From: Nocardioides cavernae
GTDB lineage: Bacteria > Actinomycetota > Actinomycetes > Propionibacteriales > Nocardioidaceae
Reading direction: 5' to 3'
NCBI RefSeq assembly: GCF_013410035.1
Contig: NZ_JACCBW010000001.1
Coordinates: 1,054,001 to 1,118,000 of the forward strand
DNA: 64,000 bases
Shown: positions 8,853 through 17,282 of the stretch, one piece after another
Numbering within the stretch: the first letter of the stretch is position 1
Layout of the letters: each line of letters begins with the position of its first letter
Position numbers and translations under genes: made by a program
The notes under the pieces: model-generated
What the model was told of the DNA's origin: nothing
The model's database searches: none
The model's input: only the letters and a program-made list of their open reading frames with translations

Positions 8853-10343
8853 ATGTCACCCACCACCGCCCTGCCGCCGCAGGGCTTCCGGCGCGGGCCC
8901 GCCGACGAGCTCCCGACCGAGCTGCCGCCGCAGGCCGGCCGCGCCGCCGCCGGCATCGCGATCGTGCTGGTCGCCCAGCTGATGATCGTGCTCGACGCCA
9001 CCGTCGTGAACGTCGCCCTCCCCCGCATCGACGCCGACCTGGGCTTCGGCCCCGCGTCCCTGTCGTGGGTCCTCAACGCCTACACGCTCGCCTTCGGCGG
9101 GCTCCTGCTCCTCGGCGGGCGCCTCGGCGACGTCCTCGGCCGCCGGCGTACGTTCGTGGTCGGCCTCGCCGTCTTCACGCTCGCCTCGGCCCTCGGGGGT
9201 CTCGCCCAGACGCCCGGACAGCTCGTCGCGACCCGCGCCCTGCAGGGCGTCGGCGCGGCGCTGGCGGCACCGAGCGTCCTCGCCCTGCTCACCACCAGCG
9301 CTCCCGACGCGGCCGCGCGCAACCGCGCCCTCGCGCTCTTCGGGGCGGTCTCGTCCGGAGGCGCGTCCATCGGCCTGCTCCTCGGCGGCCTGCTCACCGA
9401 CATCGGGTCGTGGCGGTGGACCTTGTTCATCAACGTCCCCCTGGGCATCGTCGTGCTGCTCCTCGTGGGCAGGTTCGTCGACGAGACCGCCCGCCGTCCC
9501 GGCCGCTTCGACCTCGTCGGGGCCGCCAGCGCCACGGTCGGGGCCGTGTCCGTCGTCTGGGCCCTCATCGGGGCGCCCGAGCACGGCTGGGGCTCGCTGC
9601 GCACGATCGGCGGGTTCGCCCTCGGCGCGGCGCTGCTCCTGCTGCTCGCCCGCACCGAGACCCGTCACCCGCACCCCATGGTGCAGCCGCACCTGGTGCG
9701 CAGCCGTCCCCGCGTCGGCGCGCTCGTCGCGATGGCGCTCGTGGTCGGCGCGAACCTGTCGATGTTCTTCCTCGTCGTCCAGTACGCCCAGGTCGTCCTC
9801 GGCTTCGGCCCGCTGATGTCGGGCGTGGCCTTCCTGCCCTTCAGCCTCGGCGTCTTCGCGATGTCGCGCCTCACGCCGTCGCTCATCGCCCGGATCGGTC
9901 CACGCGCGATGGTGATGGCCGGCACCGCCGCGCTCACCGTCGGCTACGCCTGGCTCAGCACCGCCGGCACGGACGGCACCTACCTCGGCACGGTCTTCGG
10001 TCCGATGCTCGTCGCGGGCCTGTCGACCGGCCTGGTGTTCATGCCGATCACGGTCACCGTGCTCACCGGTGTCGAGCCCGAGCACGCCGGCTCGGCCTCC
10101 GGCCTCCTGCAGACCACCCAGCAGCTCGGCAGCGCCGTCGGCGTGGCCGTCATCGTCTCGGTGTACGCCGCGGGCGCGGTGCCGGGTCAGCTGGTGCCCG
10201 GGCTGCAGGCGGCGTTCCTCACCTCCGCCGGCTTCGCCGCCCTGGCGCTGCTGGCGGCCGCGGTCCTGCTGCGGTCGCCGGCGCCGGCGGCCGTCGAGGT
10301 GCCGGACGCGCCCCAGGTGGCGGCGGTCGCCGACGCGGCCTGA
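8853..10343 (+). CDS. DHA2-family MFS drug:proton antiporter
   Basis: 496 residues with about 14 membrane segments, the DHA2 (EmrB/QacA) layout. LDATVVNVALPRID is the helix-1 signature (motif D1) and GGRLGDVLGRRRTF the motif A loop between helices 2 and 3. It exports amphipathic drugs or metabolites using the proton gradient. The ATG at 8853 starts an N-terminal tail of about 30 residues (MSPTTALPPQGFRRG) before the first helix. A longer reading into the promoter region would cross the TetR operator and is rejected. It is the only one of the three DHA2 pumps in the window with its own repressor next to it. Confidence 0.92.
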   Translation: MSPTTALPPQGFRRGPADELPTELPPQAGRAAAGIAIVLVAQLMIVLDATVVNVALPRIDADLGFGPASLSWVLNAYTLAFGGLLLLGGRLGDVLGRRRTFVVGLAVFTLASALGGLAQTPGQLVATRALQGVGAALAAPSVLALLTTSAPDAAARNRALALFGAVSSGGASIGLLLGGLLTDIGSWRWTLFINVPLGIVVLLLVGRFVDETARRPGRFDLVGAASATVGAVSVVWALIGAPEHGWGSLRTIGGFALGAALLLLLARTETRHPHPMVQPHLVRSRPRVGALVAMALVVGANLSMFFLVVQYAQVVLGFGPLMSGVAFLPFSLGVFAMSRLTPSLIARIGPRAMVMAGTAALTVGYAWLSTAGTDGTYLGTVFGPMLVAGLSTGLVFMPITVTVLTGVEPEHAGSASGLLQTTQQLGSAVGVAVIVSVYAAGAVPGQLVPGLQAAFLTSAGFAALALLAAAVLLRSPAPAAVEVPDAPQVAAVADAA

Positions 10344-10390
10344 CCACCCCGTCCGACGCCTCGAGGGGCCTCGCCGGCACGGCCGCGTGC

Positions 10391-11632
10391 CTACCGGCGG
10401 GGCTCCCCCGCGTGACCGCCGGGGGTCGGCTCGTGGACCACCACGATCGCCGGCGGCCGCTCCGCCTCGACGTCCGGGTCCACGTCGGCGGTGCCGTCGC
10501 CGGCCTCGCCGTCCAGCTCCGCGTCGAGGTCCGCGTCGCGCTCGTCGCGCTCCTCGTCGCGGGGGTCCTTGCGCTTGTCCCTGTCGCGGTCCTTGTCGCG
10601 GCCCGGGTCACGGCCGGCCTGGCGCTCGGCCTCGCGCTCGGCCTTGCGGGCGGCGCGCTCGGCACGCTTCTCCTCCAGCGCCGCCCGCTTGGCCTCCCTG
10701 AGCGTCTCCTTCTCCCGCGCGGCGCGAGCCGCGGTCTCCTCGCTCGAGGTGCGCTCCAGCTTGGGCGCGGCCATGCGCGAGCCGCTGCGGCCGCTCGCCA
10801 TGCCGCGCGACATCGTCCCCGCGCGGGCGGCCATCGCACCGCCGCCCATCCCACCGATGGGCGGCGTCGCGGTGGTCGAGGTCCTGGTGGTCCCGCGCCG
10901 TCCCATGAGCCCGGCGGCCGCCGTGGCCGCGATCGGGCCCAGGCCGGACAGGCCCTGCAGGTCCGGCATGGAGACCGAGATGGGGCCGATGGGGGCGAGG
11001 CCGCCGACGCCGCTGACACCGCCCTGGGCCGAGCCGGGGACCGACGTCGAGATCGCCGGGACGGTGCCGACGCCGGACTCGTCCTGGCCGGGCGCGGCGA
11101 AGCCGGGGAACCTGCTGCCGGTGAGCGTCATCAGCTCGGTGCGCACGATCACGAACTCGGCGCGCGCGGCCCGGAGCCTGGTGCTCTCCTGGTCGAGCGA
11201 GAGGGTCAGCCGCCGGCGGATCTCCTCGGACTCGGCCTGTCCCTGCGTGACCTTGCCACGCTCGTCGTCCTCGGACGGCTTGAAGACGAGGTGGCGGGAC
11301 TCCCCGACGACCTCGTGCGGGATCATCGCGACCTTCGCCCAGTTCTGGTCGAGCTCCTTCTGCGAGGAGGTGATGACGGCGCTGACCGCCCGCAGCGAGC
11401 CGGCGATCTGGGTGGCGAGGCTCGTGAACCGGTCGAGGTTGGCGAGGACCTGGCGCCGGTGCTGCTCGTAACTCTCGGCAGCGCCTGCGTCCCAGCCCTC
11501 CGTCGCGCGCCGCGCGGCGTCGACGAGGTCGTCGCCGCGGCGCGCCATCACCTCGCTGATCTCGGTCCACCGCTGTGCGGCGGCCTCCAGCGGGCGTACG
11601 TCGGCGCGCAGCTCCCAGGGGTTGGCGGGCAC
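10391..11632 (-). CDS. WXG100-like protein with charged coiled-coil tail (T7-like locus A)
   Basis: 413 residues, not a named family I recognise with certainty. Residues 1-100 look like a WXG100/ESX helical hairpin: AAAQRWTEISEVMARRGDD, then ATEGWDAGAAESYEQHRR, where WDA stands in for WxG, then a second helix. Next come Gly/Ser-rich low-complexity parts (GLSGLGPIAATAAAGLMG). The last 150 residues are Arg/Lys/Glu/Asp-rich and probably coiled coil (EKETLREAKRAALEEKR). The GTG at 11632 begins 2 nt after the stop of the small upstream gene, so the two are co-translated. I infer a surface or secreted partner of a type VII-like system. No secretion ATPase is nearby. Confidence 0.7.
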   Translation of the reverse strand: MPANPWELRADVRPLEAAAQRWTEISEVMARRGDDLVDAARRATEGWDAGAAESYEQHRRQVLANLDRFTSLATQIAGSLRAVSAVITSSQKELDQNWAKVAMIPHEVVGESRHLVFKPSEDDERGKVTQGQAESEEIRRRLTLSLDQESTRLRAARAEFVIVRTELMTLTGSRFPGFAAPGQDESGVGTVPAISTSVPGSAQGGVSGVGGLAPIGPISVSMPDLQGLSGLGPIAATAAAGLMGRRGTTRTSTTATPPIGGMGGGAMAARAGTMSRGMASGRSGSRMAAPKLERTSSEETAARAAREKETLREAKRAALEEKRAERAARKAEREAERQAGRDPGRDKDRDRDKRKDPRDEERDERDADLDAELDGEAGDGTADVDPDVEAERPPAIVVVHEPTPGGHAGEPRR

Positions 11633-11634
11633 GG

Positions 11635-11988
11635 TCAGCGACCTCCCGGTCCCGGCATGATCCCGAGCGTGCCCTCGTCGAGCAGGTGGGAGGCCCGGTC
11701 GAGCTCGGCCGCCACCGCGTCGTCGGCGCGTACGGCGTCCTGCGCGGCGTCGACGAGCCCGGAGATCCCGAGCGCGAGCGCGCCCGAGAGGGCCGCCACG
11801 ACCTCCCCGGCGTCGGCCAGCGAGTCGGCGTACGCCGCAGCGAGGTTGGCGGTGCCGGTGGCGTCGCCCAGGCCGTCGCAGGCCTCGGACAGGTCGGCCA
11901 GGGCCATCGCCCAGTCCTGTCGCATGGAGGTCAGGATGCTCTCGGACGAGGCCGCCAGCTCCACCAGCCTGGCCGGCTCGACCTGCAT
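11635..11988 (-). CDS. Small EspC-like type VII target protein (T7-like locus A)
   Basis: 117 residues, all helical. The N-terminus QVEPARLVELAASSESILTS and the body resemble the EspC / T7SS_ESX_EspC family, small proteins usually encoded next to larger WXG or LXG substrates and probably acting as partners for secretion. The ATG at 11988 puts this motif at the very N-terminus. A GTG at 12015, nine codons earlier, is an equally possible start. It is divergent from the gene at 12192 with a perfect 14-bp palindrome between them, and is followed after 2 nt by the larger WXG100-like protein. It corresponds in position and size to the gene at 19033-19377. Confidence 0.65.
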   Translation of the reverse strand: MQVEPARLVELAASSESILTSMRQDWAMALADLSEACDGLGDATGTANLAAAYADSLADAGEVVAALSGALALGISGLVDAAQDAVRADDAVAAELDRASHLLDEGTLGIMPGPGGR

Positions 11989-12076
11989 CAGGGATCGCTT
12001 GCCGCTTGCGCTCACCCTGGCCGGATACCCGCGTCCACGAGGCCCAAACACCCCGTCCGGCCGCCCTGTGGACGAA

Positions 12077-12090
12077 CCGGAACGTTCCGG
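12077..12090. promoter_or_regulatory. Perfect 14-bp palindrome between the divergent halves of locus A
   Basis: CCGGAAC-GTTCCGG, perfect, about 90 bp from either start codon. It is a candidate operator or shared promoter element. A TAAACATT stretch follows at 12098-12105. Confidence 0.4.
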
Positions 12091-12191
12091 GCCTCGGTAA
12101 ACATTCGGGGATCGACGGTTTCGACGTCCGATGGACGGGGAAGTCCACCAGCAACGACAAGCCCTGCTACTCGGAAGCCCCAGGAGCCGCG

Positions 12192-13280
12192 ATGAACGCC
12201 GTGATGACCGTCGACCTCTCCGAGCTCGATGCCTGGACCGCGCAGGTGCAGCGCGCCAGCGACGACCTCACCGGCATCGCCCGCAACGGTGGCAGCAGCC
12301 TCGTGCAGACCGACTTCGGCCCGATCCTCGAGACCATGATGGGGGCCTACAACTCGCTGCTGCCGTCGGTGAACCAGTCGCTGGAGGACAACGGCACCGG
12401 CATGCGCGACCACGCCGAGGCCCTGCGCGCGACGGCCCGCGACTTCACCCTCACCGAGGACGGCATCGTCCGGCGCCACAACGCCCAGGGCATCGACGGT
12501 CGCGACGGCTCGACGAGCTTCTGGGACGTCGCCGACACCACGATCCGCCGGGCCGCCCCCACCGAGACCGACCTCCCGCGCATCTCCTTCGGCTTCCCCT
12601 ACGACACCGTCTGCGACCTCGTGCGGATGCTCACCGGCTTCGACATCCGCGCCGAGCTCGCCGAGAAGATCGGCGGCGACGTCGTCAGCGCCTCGACCCA
12701 GGGGTCCTCGTTCGGGAGCCTCGGCTCCTCGATGAAGGGCGTGGCGGCCAACCTGCACAGCGGCGGCCAGACCATCACGAACACGTGGCAGGGCTCCACC
12801 TCCGACGCGGCGATCAAGCAGATCGGCACCTGGGTGGGCTCGCTCGACACCCAGGCCGGCCAGCTCATCCAGGTGGGCCAGAACGTCGTCCAGATCTGCC
12901 GCGACGCCTGGCAGACCGCGCTCTCGGTCGTGCAGTGCGTGAAGTCGGCCGTGCAGACCGTGTCCTCGGCCCTCGCGACCATGAGCATCCCGGGCGTGGG
13001 CTGGGCGCGCGTCGTGCAGGCCGTCTTCCAGGCCTTCCAGGCCGTGATGAAGGCCTACAAGGCGATCATGAAGTTCATCAACATCCTCAAGCAGGTCAAG
13101 GCCCTCATCGAGACGGTGAAGAACTTCTTCGACGGCGACAAGGCTCCGGTCTCGACGCCCACCGCGCCGGTCTCGACCGGTGCGCCGAGCAGCGTGACCC
13201 GCGACCCGAGCACGATCACCACGCCGACGGTCGGGCAGCGGCCCGCTCCGGTCGCGCCGGTGGCACCCGCTCCCGCGTAG
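12192..13280 (+). CDS. Two-module WXG-type protein (T7-like locus A)
   Basis: 362 residues, family not firmly recognised. The first 100 residues (GPILETMMGAYNSLL, LRATARDFTLTEDG) match the N-terminus of the protein at 25381-26295. Residues about 130-330 (AELAEKIGGDVVS; TWQGSTSDAAIKQIG with a WxG motif; VQICRDAW and VQCVKSAV; PGVGWARVVQ) match the protein at 26292-27035. It therefore looks like a fusion of two proteins that are separate in locus B. The end is a Pro/Thr/Ala linker without a domain. The start is fixed by AGGAG at 12182-12186 ahead of the ATG. The middle is amphipathic helix with several hydrophobic runs and paired Cys. A role in secretion or envelope structure is inferred only. 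Confidence 0.7.
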   Translation: MNAVMTVDLSELDAWTAQVQRASDDLTGIARNGGSSLVQTDFGPILETMMGAYNSLLPSVNQSLEDNGTGMRDHAEALRATARDFTLTEDGIVRRHNAQGIDGRDGSTSFWDVADTTIRRAAPTETDLPRISFGFPYDTVCDLVRMLTGFDIRAELAEKIGGDVVSASTQGSSFGSLGSSMKGVAANLHSGGQTITNTWQGSTSDAAIKQIGTWVGSLDTQAGQLIQVGQNVVQICRDAWQTALSVVQCVKSAVQTVSSALATMSIPGVGWARVVQAVFQAFQAVMKAYKAIMKFINILKQVKALIETVKNFFDGDKAPVSTPTAPVSTGAPSSVTRDPSTITTPTVGQRPAPVAPVAPAPA

Positions 13281-13289
13281 CCTTCCGCC

Positions 13290-13748
13290 ATGAGCGACCC
13301 CCGCAGCCAGGCCGAGATCCTGGCAGCCATCAGCGAGGCCCGCGAGGACCTGACCGCCAGCCTGGCCGACCTCAAGGCGACCGTCGACCAGCTCAACGCC
13401 AGGCCGCTGCTGACCGACGAGGAGAAAGAAGCCCTCGAGGAGCAGGCCGAGTCCGGCGAGCTCGGCGAGGACATGAGGACGCTGGTCGAGAAGATCAAGG
13501 GCGGCGAGGACACCTGGGAGAACGTGTTCTCCGGCGAGTCCCCCCACGGCAACCTGCTCCAGGGCCACCTCACCGCGATGTTCGAGGAGCACAAGGAGGA
13601 CATCGCGCTCGCGTTCGAGGAGCTCATCGAGGAGGAAGAGGCCAAGGGCAACTTCATCTTCGACGACGTGCCGACCAGCGACTCCCGAACGCCGCCCTCG
13701 AACTACACATCTGTAGTTCAGACGAAGCGCTGTTACCCGTGTGACTGA
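13290..13748 (+). CDS. Acidic coiled-coil protein with TWENV motif (T7-like locus A)
   Basis: 152 residues, starting 9 nt after the preceding stop, so in the same operon. It is strongly acidic (FEELIEEEEAKG) and mostly helical. KGGEDTWENVFSGESPHGN followed by a helix is matched by RGETTWEAVRDGSDDHPSS in the protein at 27061, so the two are distant paralogues. Function unknown; a small cytosolic chaperone or partner of the upstream WXG protein is one possibility. The last 17 or so codons (NYTSVVQTKRCYPC) use rare AT-rich codons, contain an 18-bp inverted repeat and look like non-coding DNA, so the frame may have run on into the promoter of the next gene. Confidence 0.72.
   Translation: MSDPRSQAEILAAISEAREDLTASLADLKATVDQLNARPLLTDEEKEALEEQAESGELGEDMRTLVEKIKGGEDTWENVFSGESPHGNLLQGHLTAMFEEHKEDIALAFEELIEEEEAKGNFIFDDVPTSDSRTPPSNYTSVVQTKRCYPCD
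13701..13718. promoter_or_regulatory. Inverted repeat ahead of the DUF1906 gene
   Basis: AACTACA, loop CATC, TGTAGTT: perfect 7-bp arms, 91 bp upstream of the ATG at 13809. The surrounding 60 bp are much more AT-rich than the coding DNA. On the minus strand GTCAC-N4-GTAAC follows at 13731-13744, a layout similar to MtrA-type direct repeats. That similarity is a guess. Confidence 0.4.
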
Positions 13749-13808
13749 TGTGGTTCTCTGGCACCTGCCTGCCCCCGCCACACCTTCCCCGCACCGCTGG
13801 AGCTCCCC

Positions 13809-15167
13809 ATGCGTCGCCTCGTCCTGGCCGCCCTCACGCTCGTCCTCGTCGCCCCGGTCCTCGGGTCCTCGCCCGCGACGGCCGACGACGCTCCCACCGC
13901 CTCCAGCCCACGCAAGCAGCTCGCGTCGCAGCGCCAGATCGCGCTCGCCACGCCCGGCGACTTCACCGGGCACGGCTTCGACCAGTGCCTGGCCCCCACC
14001 CAGGCCGCGATGGACACGTGGTGGAGGAAGTCGCCCTTCTCCGCCGTCGGCATCTACATCTCCGGCGACTCGCGCGCGTGCCGCTCGCAGCCCAACCTGA
14101 GCTCCACGTGGGTCGCCACCCAGGTTGCGCGCGGGTGGCGGCTCCTGCCGATCGCCCTGGGGCCGCAGGCGTCGTGCCAGCCCCGGTTCCCGCGCTACGC
14201 CGACGACTTCACGATCTCCCCCAAGCCCGCCGGCGGGTACGCCGCGGCTGCCGCCCAGGGCACCGCCGAGGCGGACAAGAACGCGACCGACGCGACGGCG
14301 TACGGCATCGGCCCGGGCAGCACGATCTGGTACGACCTCGAGGGCTTCAACCTCGCCGACACCCACTGCCGCGAGTCCGCGCTCGTCTTCACCTCGGCGT
14401 GGGTGAGCCGGATCAAGGCGCTCGGCTACGTCGCCGGGTTCTACTCCAGCGCGAGCTCGGGCATCAAGATGCTCGACGACGCGCGTCGGCTGCGCCCCGG
14501 CCAGTTCGCCCTGCCGGACCGGATCTGGATCGCTCGCTGGGACGGCAGGGCCGACACCTCGACGACCTACATCCCCGAGGACGGCTGGCGCCCCGGTGGC
14601 CGGATGAAGCAGTACCGCGGCGGCCACAACGAGACGTGGGGCGGCGTGACGATCAACATCGACAGCAACTGGATCGACCTCGGCTCCGGCTCGCAGCCGC
14701 GGCCCGAGGGCCGGTGCCCGGGCACCCGCCTGGGCTACTGGAAGTACCCGACCCTCTCCCCCGGCGCCGCGAAGGCCACCCGGGTCAAGGTGCTGCAGTG
14801 CCTGCTCACCGAGCAGGGGACCTACTCCGGACCGGTGAACGGCGCGTACGACGGCGCGACCGTCGCGGCGGCCCGCGCGTGGCAGACGGCGCGGAGGTTC
14901 ACCCCGACCGACCGCTTCGAGAAGCGGCACTGGGTGGCGCTGCTGTCGGCGGGCGCCCGCACGGTCGTCAAGCGCGGCTCGGCCGACGAGTCGGTCCACC
15001 GCCTCCAGCGGGCGCTCAACGCCGCGGGCGCGGGGCGCTTCCGGGCGACCGGGGTCTTCGACGCGAAGACCGAGGCGGCGCTGCGGACCTACCAGTCGCG
15101 CCTCAATATCTCAGTGTCCGGCGTCGCCACCCCGCAGACCTGGAACAAGCTGCAGCGCGGGCTGTGA
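13809..15167 (+). CDS. Secreted DUF1906 glycoside-hydrolase-like protein with two peptidoglycan-binding repeats
   Basis: 452 residues. A signal peptide (RRLVLAALTLVLVAPVLG, cleavage near ATA-DD) is followed by a DUF1906 domain (about 45-290), a TIM-barrel related to GH25-type wall hydrolases. FDQCLAPTQAAMDTWW opens it, TIWYDLEGF carries the acidic residues expected in the active site, and GVTINIDSNWIDLG closes it. Two peptidoglycan_binding_1-like repeats follow (KVLQCLLTEQGTYSGPVNG and HRLQRALNAAGAGRFRATG). It most likely binds and perhaps cuts the cell wall. It stands alone, with its own AT-rich upstream region, and is followed by palindromic repeats that may end transcription. Confidence 0.88.
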   Translation: MRRLVLAALTLVLVAPVLGSSPATADDAPTASSPRKQLASQRQIALATPGDFTGHGFDQCLAPTQAAMDTWWRKSPFSAVGIYISGDSRACRSQPNLSSTWVATQVARGWRLLPIALGPQASCQPRFPRYADDFTISPKPAGGYAAAAAQGTAEADKNATDATAYGIGPGSTIWYDLEGFNLADTHCRESALVFTSAWVSRIKALGYVAGFYSSASSGIKMLDDARRLRPGQFALPDRIWIARWDGRADTSTTYIPEDGWRPGGRMKQYRGGHNETWGGVTINIDSNWIDLGSGSQPRPEGRCPGTRLGYWKYPTLSPGAAKATRVKVLQCLLTEQGTYSGPVNGAYDGATVAAARAWQTARRFTPTDRFEKRHWVALLSAGARTVVKRGSADESVHRLQRALNAAGAGRFRATGVFDAKTEAALRTYQSRLNISVSGVATPQTWNKLQRGL

Positions 15168-15190
15168 GGGCGGGCGTCCGTTTCCCATCA

Positions 15191-15212
15191 TGAGCGGCCA
15201 TATGGTCGCTCA
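15191..15212. repeat. Palindromic repeat, copy 1 of the TGAGCG/CGCTCA family
   Basis: A 22-bp near-palindrome: TGAGCGGC-CATATG-GTCGCTCA with one arm mismatch. The identical 22 bases occur at 43187-43208. Both follow a stop codon and a shared GGGCGGGCGTCCGT tract. It forms a larger inverted pair with copy 2. Confidence 0.85.
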
Positions 15213-15232
15213 GGCGCAGGCGTGACGCCGCT

Positions 15233-15254
15233 CGGGCGACCATATGACCGCTCA
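15233..15254. repeat. Palindromic repeat, copy 2, inverted relative to copy 1
   Basis: CGGGCGAC-CATATG-ACCGCTCA. Its reverse complement matches copy 1 at about 19 of 22 positions, so the two copies and the 20 bp between them can form one long stem. It lies between convergent genes and may also act as a bidirectional terminator. Confidence 0.8.
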
Positions 15255-15274
15255 AGTCAGGAAATGGACGACCC

Positions 15275-15730
15275 TCAGACCGGCGGACCGACGACCAGGG
15301 CGACCCCGGTGAGCCCCGCGACGGCGAGCAGGCCGACGAGCGCGCCCTGGGCGGGGCGGCGGATCAGCCAGGCGGCGGCCTTCTCGAGCGGCCCGGCGGG
15401 CGCCTCGGACCGCAGCCGCCAGGTGTCGCCGAGCAGGCCGGCGCGCTCGGCGTACGACTCGAAGGGGACCGTCGCGAAGGGCGGTACGGCGCAGAGCAGG
15501 CCGAGGGCGAGGCGGCCGATCGACCAGCGCTGGTCGATCGCGAGCAGCACGGTGGTCAGGCCGTAGGCGATGAAGACGACGCCGTGCACCATGCCGAAGA
15601 CCTGCACGCCGAGCTCGGTGGTCTCGGTGACGTACTTGAGGAACATGCCCGTCAGCAGCAGCGCCCACGTCACCGCCTCGGCGCGGGCGACGAGACGGTA
15701 GAGGCCGACGGGTCGCGAGAGCCGGTTCAT
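15275..15730 (-). CDS. DUF3817 membrane protein in the purSQ operon
   Basis: 151 residues with three membrane segments: [37 protein letters not shown] and a last one near the C-terminus ([20 protein letters not shown]). GMVHGVVF with its His is the conserved core of DUF3817 (YdzA-like). The biochemical role is unknown. The start codon overlaps the purQ stop (ATGA), so it is the third gene of the purS-purQ operon. This linkage is common in actinobacteria but unexplained. Confidence 0.85.
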   Translation of the reverse strand: MNRLSRPVGLYRLVARAEAVTWALLLTGMFLKYVTETTELGVQVFGMVHGVVFIAYGLTTVLLAIDQRWSIGRLALGLLCAVPPFATVPFESYAERAGLLGDTWRLRSEAPAGPLEKAAAWLIRRPAQGALVGLLAVAGLTGVALVVGPPV

Positions 15731-16395
15731 GCGAACGCGGCGGCGGCGAGCGAGGTGAAGAAGCCGAGCCCGTCGGTGCCGGGGCCCGTGAGCTCCTCGA
15801 CCGCGTGTTCGGGGTGCGGCATCAGCCCGACGACGTTGCCGCGCTCGTTGGAGATGCCGGCGATGTCGCGCAGCGAGCCGTTGGGGTTGTCGTCGAGGTA
15901 GCGCGCGACCACGCGCCCCTCGCCCTCGAGCAGGTCGAGCGTCGCCTCGTCGGCGACGAAGCCACCCTCCCCGTTCTTGAGCACGATGGTCACCTCGTCG
16001 CCAGCGGTGTAGGCCGACGTCCAGGGCGTGTCGACGCGCTCCATGCGCAGCCGCTGGTCGCGGCAGACGAACTTGCGGTGGTCGTTGCGGATCAGCGCAC
16101 CGGGCAGGAGGTGCGACTCGCAGAGGATCTGGAAGCCGTTGCAGATGCCGAGCACGGGCATGCCCTTGCCGGCGGCCTCGATGACCGAGGTCATGACCGG
16201 CGCGAACCGCGAGATCGCGCCGCAGCGGAGGTAGTCGCCGTAGGAGAACCCGCCGGGCAGCACGACCGCGTCGACGCCCCGGAGGTCCTCGTCGCCGTGC
16301 CAGAGGGCGACGGCCTCGTTGCCACCGATGGCGACCGCGCGGCGCGCGTCGACGTCGTCGAGCGAGCCGGGGAAGGTGACGACGCCGACCTTCAT
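15727..16395 (-). CDS. purQ: Phosphoribosylformylglycinamidine synthase glutaminase subunit PurQ
   Basis: 222 residues. A class I glutamine amidotransferase: [10 protein letters not shown] holds the nucleophilic Cys (about residue 87), and [11 protein letters not shown] near the C-terminus the His and Glu of the triad. It releases ammonia from glutamine for PurL in the fourth step of purine synthesis. The N-terminus [19 protein letters not shown] is typical. It overlaps purS by 4 nt upstream and the DUF3817 gene by 4 nt downstream, a tightly coupled operon. Confidence 0.97.
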   Translation of the reverse strand: MKVGVVTFPGSLDDVDARRAVAIGGNEAVALWHGDEDLRGVDAVVLPGGFSYGDYLRCGAISRFAPVMTSVIEAAGKGMPVLGICNGFQILCESHLLPGALIRNDHRKFVCRDQRLRMERVDTPWTSAYTAGDEVTIVLKNGEGGFVADEATLDLLEGEGRVVARYLDDNPNGSLRDIAGISNERGNVVGLMPHPEHAVEELTGPGTDGLGFFTSLAAAAFA

Positions 16396-16658
16396 GCCCA
16401 CGCGCCCTCGGACTCGCCCTGGAGGTGGACCTCGAAGTCCTCGATCACCGGGTTGGAGAGCAACGTCCCCGCCATCGCGCGGACCTCCTCGAGGAGGGCG
16501 TCGCTGGGCTCGCCCTCGAGCTCGATCTCGAAGCGCTTGCCCTGGCGTACGTCGCTCACGCCGGCGAAGCCGAGGCGAGGGAGCGCGCCGAGGACGGCCT
16601 TCCCCTGGGGGTCGAGGATCTCGGGCTTGGGCATGACATCGACGACGTAACGAGCCAC
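16392..16658 (-). CDS. purS: Phosphoribosylformylglycinamidine synthase subunit PurS
   Basis: 88 residues, the normal PurS length. [19 protein letters not shown] at the N-terminus and [10 protein letters not shown] in the middle are diagnostic. PurS dimers bridge PurL and PurQ and help channel ammonia. The GTG at 16658 is preferred over upstream starts because AGGAG lies 8 nt before it and the known N-terminus starts there. A TAGGAT box on the minus strand at 16702-16707 would give a leader of about 35-40 nt. It is the first gene of purS-purQ-DUF3817. Confidence 0.95.
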   Translation of the reverse strand: MARYVVDVMPKPEILDPQGKAVLGALPRLGFAGVSDVRQGKRFEIELEGEPSDALLEEVRAMAGTLLSNPVIEDFEVHLQGESEGAWA

Positions 16659-16718
16659 GGGGGCGCTCCTGCACTGCATGGGCGGGACGGATGCAGCACC
16701 CATCCTAGGGACGTTCGC

Positions 16719-17282
16719 TCACCCGAGCGGGACGGGGTCCGAGCACAGGACGTGCTGCGCTACGACGGCGCCGCCGCCGTGGGCGAGCAGCACCACGCCG
16801 TCGACACGTTCGAGGCCCCAGGACGGCTGGGGCTCGCCGGTCACGACACCCAGGCAGTACTGCACGGACGTGACCGGGTCGGGGAGGCGGATCGGGCCGA
16901 AGCCGATGTCGTCCCCCCACGGTGAGGAGCGCACCAGCGGCAGCGGGACGGCGACCTCACGCGCCAGCGACGCGCCGGCCGCCAGCTCGGTCGCGCCGAC
17001 CCGCGGCGGCCGGGCCCACGACATCCGGTCCGTCTCGGGCAGGGGGAACAGCCGGGAGGCGACCTGCACGAGACCGTCGCCGGCACCCACGACGTACGCC
17101 GTCCGCGGGTCCCAGGCGAGCGACGCACCGGAGGGCCGCGGCACCCGGTCGACGACCAGCAGCGGCTCGTGACCGGCGTTGGTGAGCGTCCAAGCGACCA
17201 CGAGCAGACCGGCGCGCCCCGTGCCCTCGACGCCGACCTCGACGCCGAGCTCGACGTCGGGCCGCGCGGCGTACGCCGTCAC
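16719..17282 (-). CDS. Unknown protein, candidate immunity protein of the WXG-RTX-M91 operon
   Basis: 187 residues with no family I recognise. There is no signal peptide and no membrane segment. It is mainly beta strand (VELGVEVGVEGTGRAGLLVV, LLVVDRVPRPSG, AYVVGAGDGLVQV), with an Ig- or jelly-roll-like feel, and repeated hydrophobic-polar alternation up to GVVLLAHGGGAVVAQHV. Its start codon overlaps the stop of the putative toxin gene by 4 nt (ATGA at 17279-17282), so the two are made together. The location directly after a secreted peptidase with tight coupling, and the cytosolic character, are what one expects of an immunity protein. That role is an inference. Confidence 0.6.
   Translation of the reverse strand: MTAYAARPDVELGVEVGVEGTGRAGLLVVAWTLTNAGHEPLLVVDRVPRPSGASLAWDPRTAYVVGAGDGLVQVASRLFPLPETDRMSWARPPRVGATELAAGASLAREVAVPLPLVRSSPWGDDIGFGPIRLPDPVTSVQYCLGVVTGEPQPSWGLERVDGVVLLAHGGGAVVAQHVLCSDPVPLG

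Noticed and set aside
12012..14999. A 995-codon open frame on the minus strand
   Set aside because: It lies opposite the well-supported genes at 12192, 13290 and 13809, and its translation is low-complexity.
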